NCBI GenBank assembly: GCA_902762955.1
Contig: CACWQH010000038.1
Location: 1 to 44,794 of the forward strand
Direction: 5' to 3'
Length of the DNA stretch: 44,794 nt
Source of the DNA: an uncultured Lachnospiraceae bacterium
Lineage (GTDB): Bacteria > Bacillota > Clostridia > Lachnospirales > Lachnospiraceae
The translations under genes were made by a program, and so were the position numbers. Below are positions 44,032 to 44,794 of the stretch, piece by piece (position 1 is the first letter of the stretch; every line of letters starts with the position of its first letter). A model generated the notes under the pieces. The model ran no database searches and had not been told where the DNA came from. It worked only from the letters and a program-made list of their open reading frames with translations.

Positions 44032-44794
44032 TGAATGAAGTATATATCCTAAAACACAAAAATGTAGACGCGGCTATCATTGAATTTAATAGCATATCAG
44101 ATACTGCCAATTATATAAAGATTAAAGAACCGGAATATACATCGTTTATGAAGGATATGAGTGTTGAGGAATTCAACTTGTGGTGGAAATTTAGAGCCAT
44201 TCCTGATTCAAGAGTCGGCATTAAAGATATTCTTACTCAAAATGGGTGTGATACGTCTTTGTCGTTATTAAAGAAAAACTTAGGACTTAGCTTAACAGAT
44301 ACATTTTGGATTTGTCCAATTGGTATAGATTTAAAATGGGAAGATGTTTCTTTATTTTCCCATGTTGATAAAAAAGTATCTTTTAAAAGCATAACAGATG
44401 TTGATATAATTAATAATCCTAATGCATCATTAAGTGGAAATTTAAGAAAATATGCTGATTTTGTAGATGGACGCTGGAAATTATATAAGTATGGGGAAAC
44501 ATCTGATTTTCAACAATCAATAAATGAAAAATTTGCAAGTTTAATTAATGAAAGGCAAGGCTTTGATGAATACGTAAAATACATTACAGAAAAAATAAAT
44601 AATGAGGTAGTGAGTATTTGTGATTTCTTTACATCTGAAGATATAGAAATGGTTTCAGGTTTTGAGATTATGTATTCCGTTAAAAAAGATAATGATACTT
44701 CAGATTTTGAGCATTATATTAATCTGTGTAAAAGAAACGGTTTAGATGATTTAAGTATTAGAGAGTTTATGGATTATCAGACGTTATTGGATTT
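44031..44794 (+). CDS. HipA-like Ser/Thr kinase, 3' end outside window
   Basis: An open frame from a GTG at 44031 (NEVYILKHKNVDVAAIIEF-like start) runs to the window end, at least 254 residues. The segment FNLWWKFRAIPDSR, then LGLSLTDTFWICP, then NASLSGNLRKYADFVDGRWK and QSINEKFASLINERQGF..YVKY match the HipA-like kinase core (SL-G-G nucleotide loop and catalytic-lysine LYKYG region), as recalled from related clostridial proteins. HipA kinases phosphorylate translation factors in toxin systems, while others have regulatory roles. The start overlaps the intended end of the preceding gene by one base, indicating translational coupling. The catalytic Asp region lies beyond the window. Confidence 0.65.
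   Translation, partial: MNEVYILKHKNVDAAIIEFNSISDTANYIKIKEPEYTSFMKDMSVEEFNLWWKFRAIPDSRVGIKDILTQNGCDTSLSLLKKNLGLSLTDTFWICPIGIDLKWEDVSLFSHVDKKVSFKSITDVDIINNPNASLSGNLRKYADFVDGRWKLYKYGETSDFQQSINEKFASLINERQGFDEYVKYITEKINNEVVSICDFFTSEDIEMVSGFEIMYSVKKDNDTSDFEHYINLCKRNGLDDLSIREFMDYQTLLD

Overview
The window looks like chromosome of a low-GC anaerobic Firmicute, most likely a Lachnospiraceae member (Butyrivibrio/Roseburia/Lachnospira-like). This rests on AT-rich intergenic DNA, strong AGGAGG-type ribosome sites, TTGAAA/TATAAT promoters, a giant SpaA/FctA surface protein with a VKTGD-type sorting signal, a short ACT-type SerA, an archaeal-type Asd and DUF1902/HicA and HipA-like gene pairs. This is family-level inference; no 16S rRNA or other taxonomic marker is present.

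Layout. 1-4154: the end of a zinc-ribbon protein, then a heterodimeric ABC exporter with one degenerate and one canonical ATP site. 4153-4555: 33-bp direct repeats and the remnant of a DUF4143-type ATPase gene whose middle is deleted. 4797-15695: one 3632-residue cell-wall adhesin. 15841-17373: a DMT-family permease and a DUF1902/HicA pair. 17364-30734: a biosynthetic block with a LysR regulator divergent from leuC-leuD, then purC, leuB, a small repeat-bearing membrane protein, ilvD, a frameshifted ilvB, serC, serA and asd. 31183-34142: a secreted threonine/glutamate-repeat protein, an unknown conserved protein, a GNAT acetyltransferase and SurE. 34244-39211: a P-loop kinase-like protein, a DUF1015 protein, GlgB and MscS. 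39430-41600: two CobW/G3E GTPases, one with a long His-rich metal-binding insert and one fused to a TIGR03943/DUF1980-like domain. 41760-43052: HtrA. 43755-44794: a small gene broken by a 16-bp duplication, followed by a HipA-like kinase that runs off the window.

The genes of the central block would together make leucine (leuCDB), common branched-chain intermediates (ilvD, ilvB), serine (serC, serA) and the aspartate family (asd), with one purine step (purC) embedded. leuA, ilvC and ilvN are not in the window. The LysR gene has a perfect T-N11-A palindrome centred about 65 bases upstream of the predicted leuC transcription start, the usual LysR activator geometry.

The most unusual content is non-coding. 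The leaders of leuC and purC carry the same structured core (GCAGGTAC...GTGCCTGC), enclosed by long arms of unrelated sequence that pair with each other. The core shows a compensatory G-C to C-G change between the copies, which argues for a selected RNA structure that I do not recognise. Other intergenic regions hold four 74-bp tandem repeats before leuB, an 80-base hairpin before asd, and two roughly 300-bp imperfect palindromes after asd and after htrA. Three loci look recently damaged: ilvB (apparent 10-bp deletion), the DUF4143 ATPase (large internal deletion) and the gene upstream of the HipA-like kinase (16-bp duplication).
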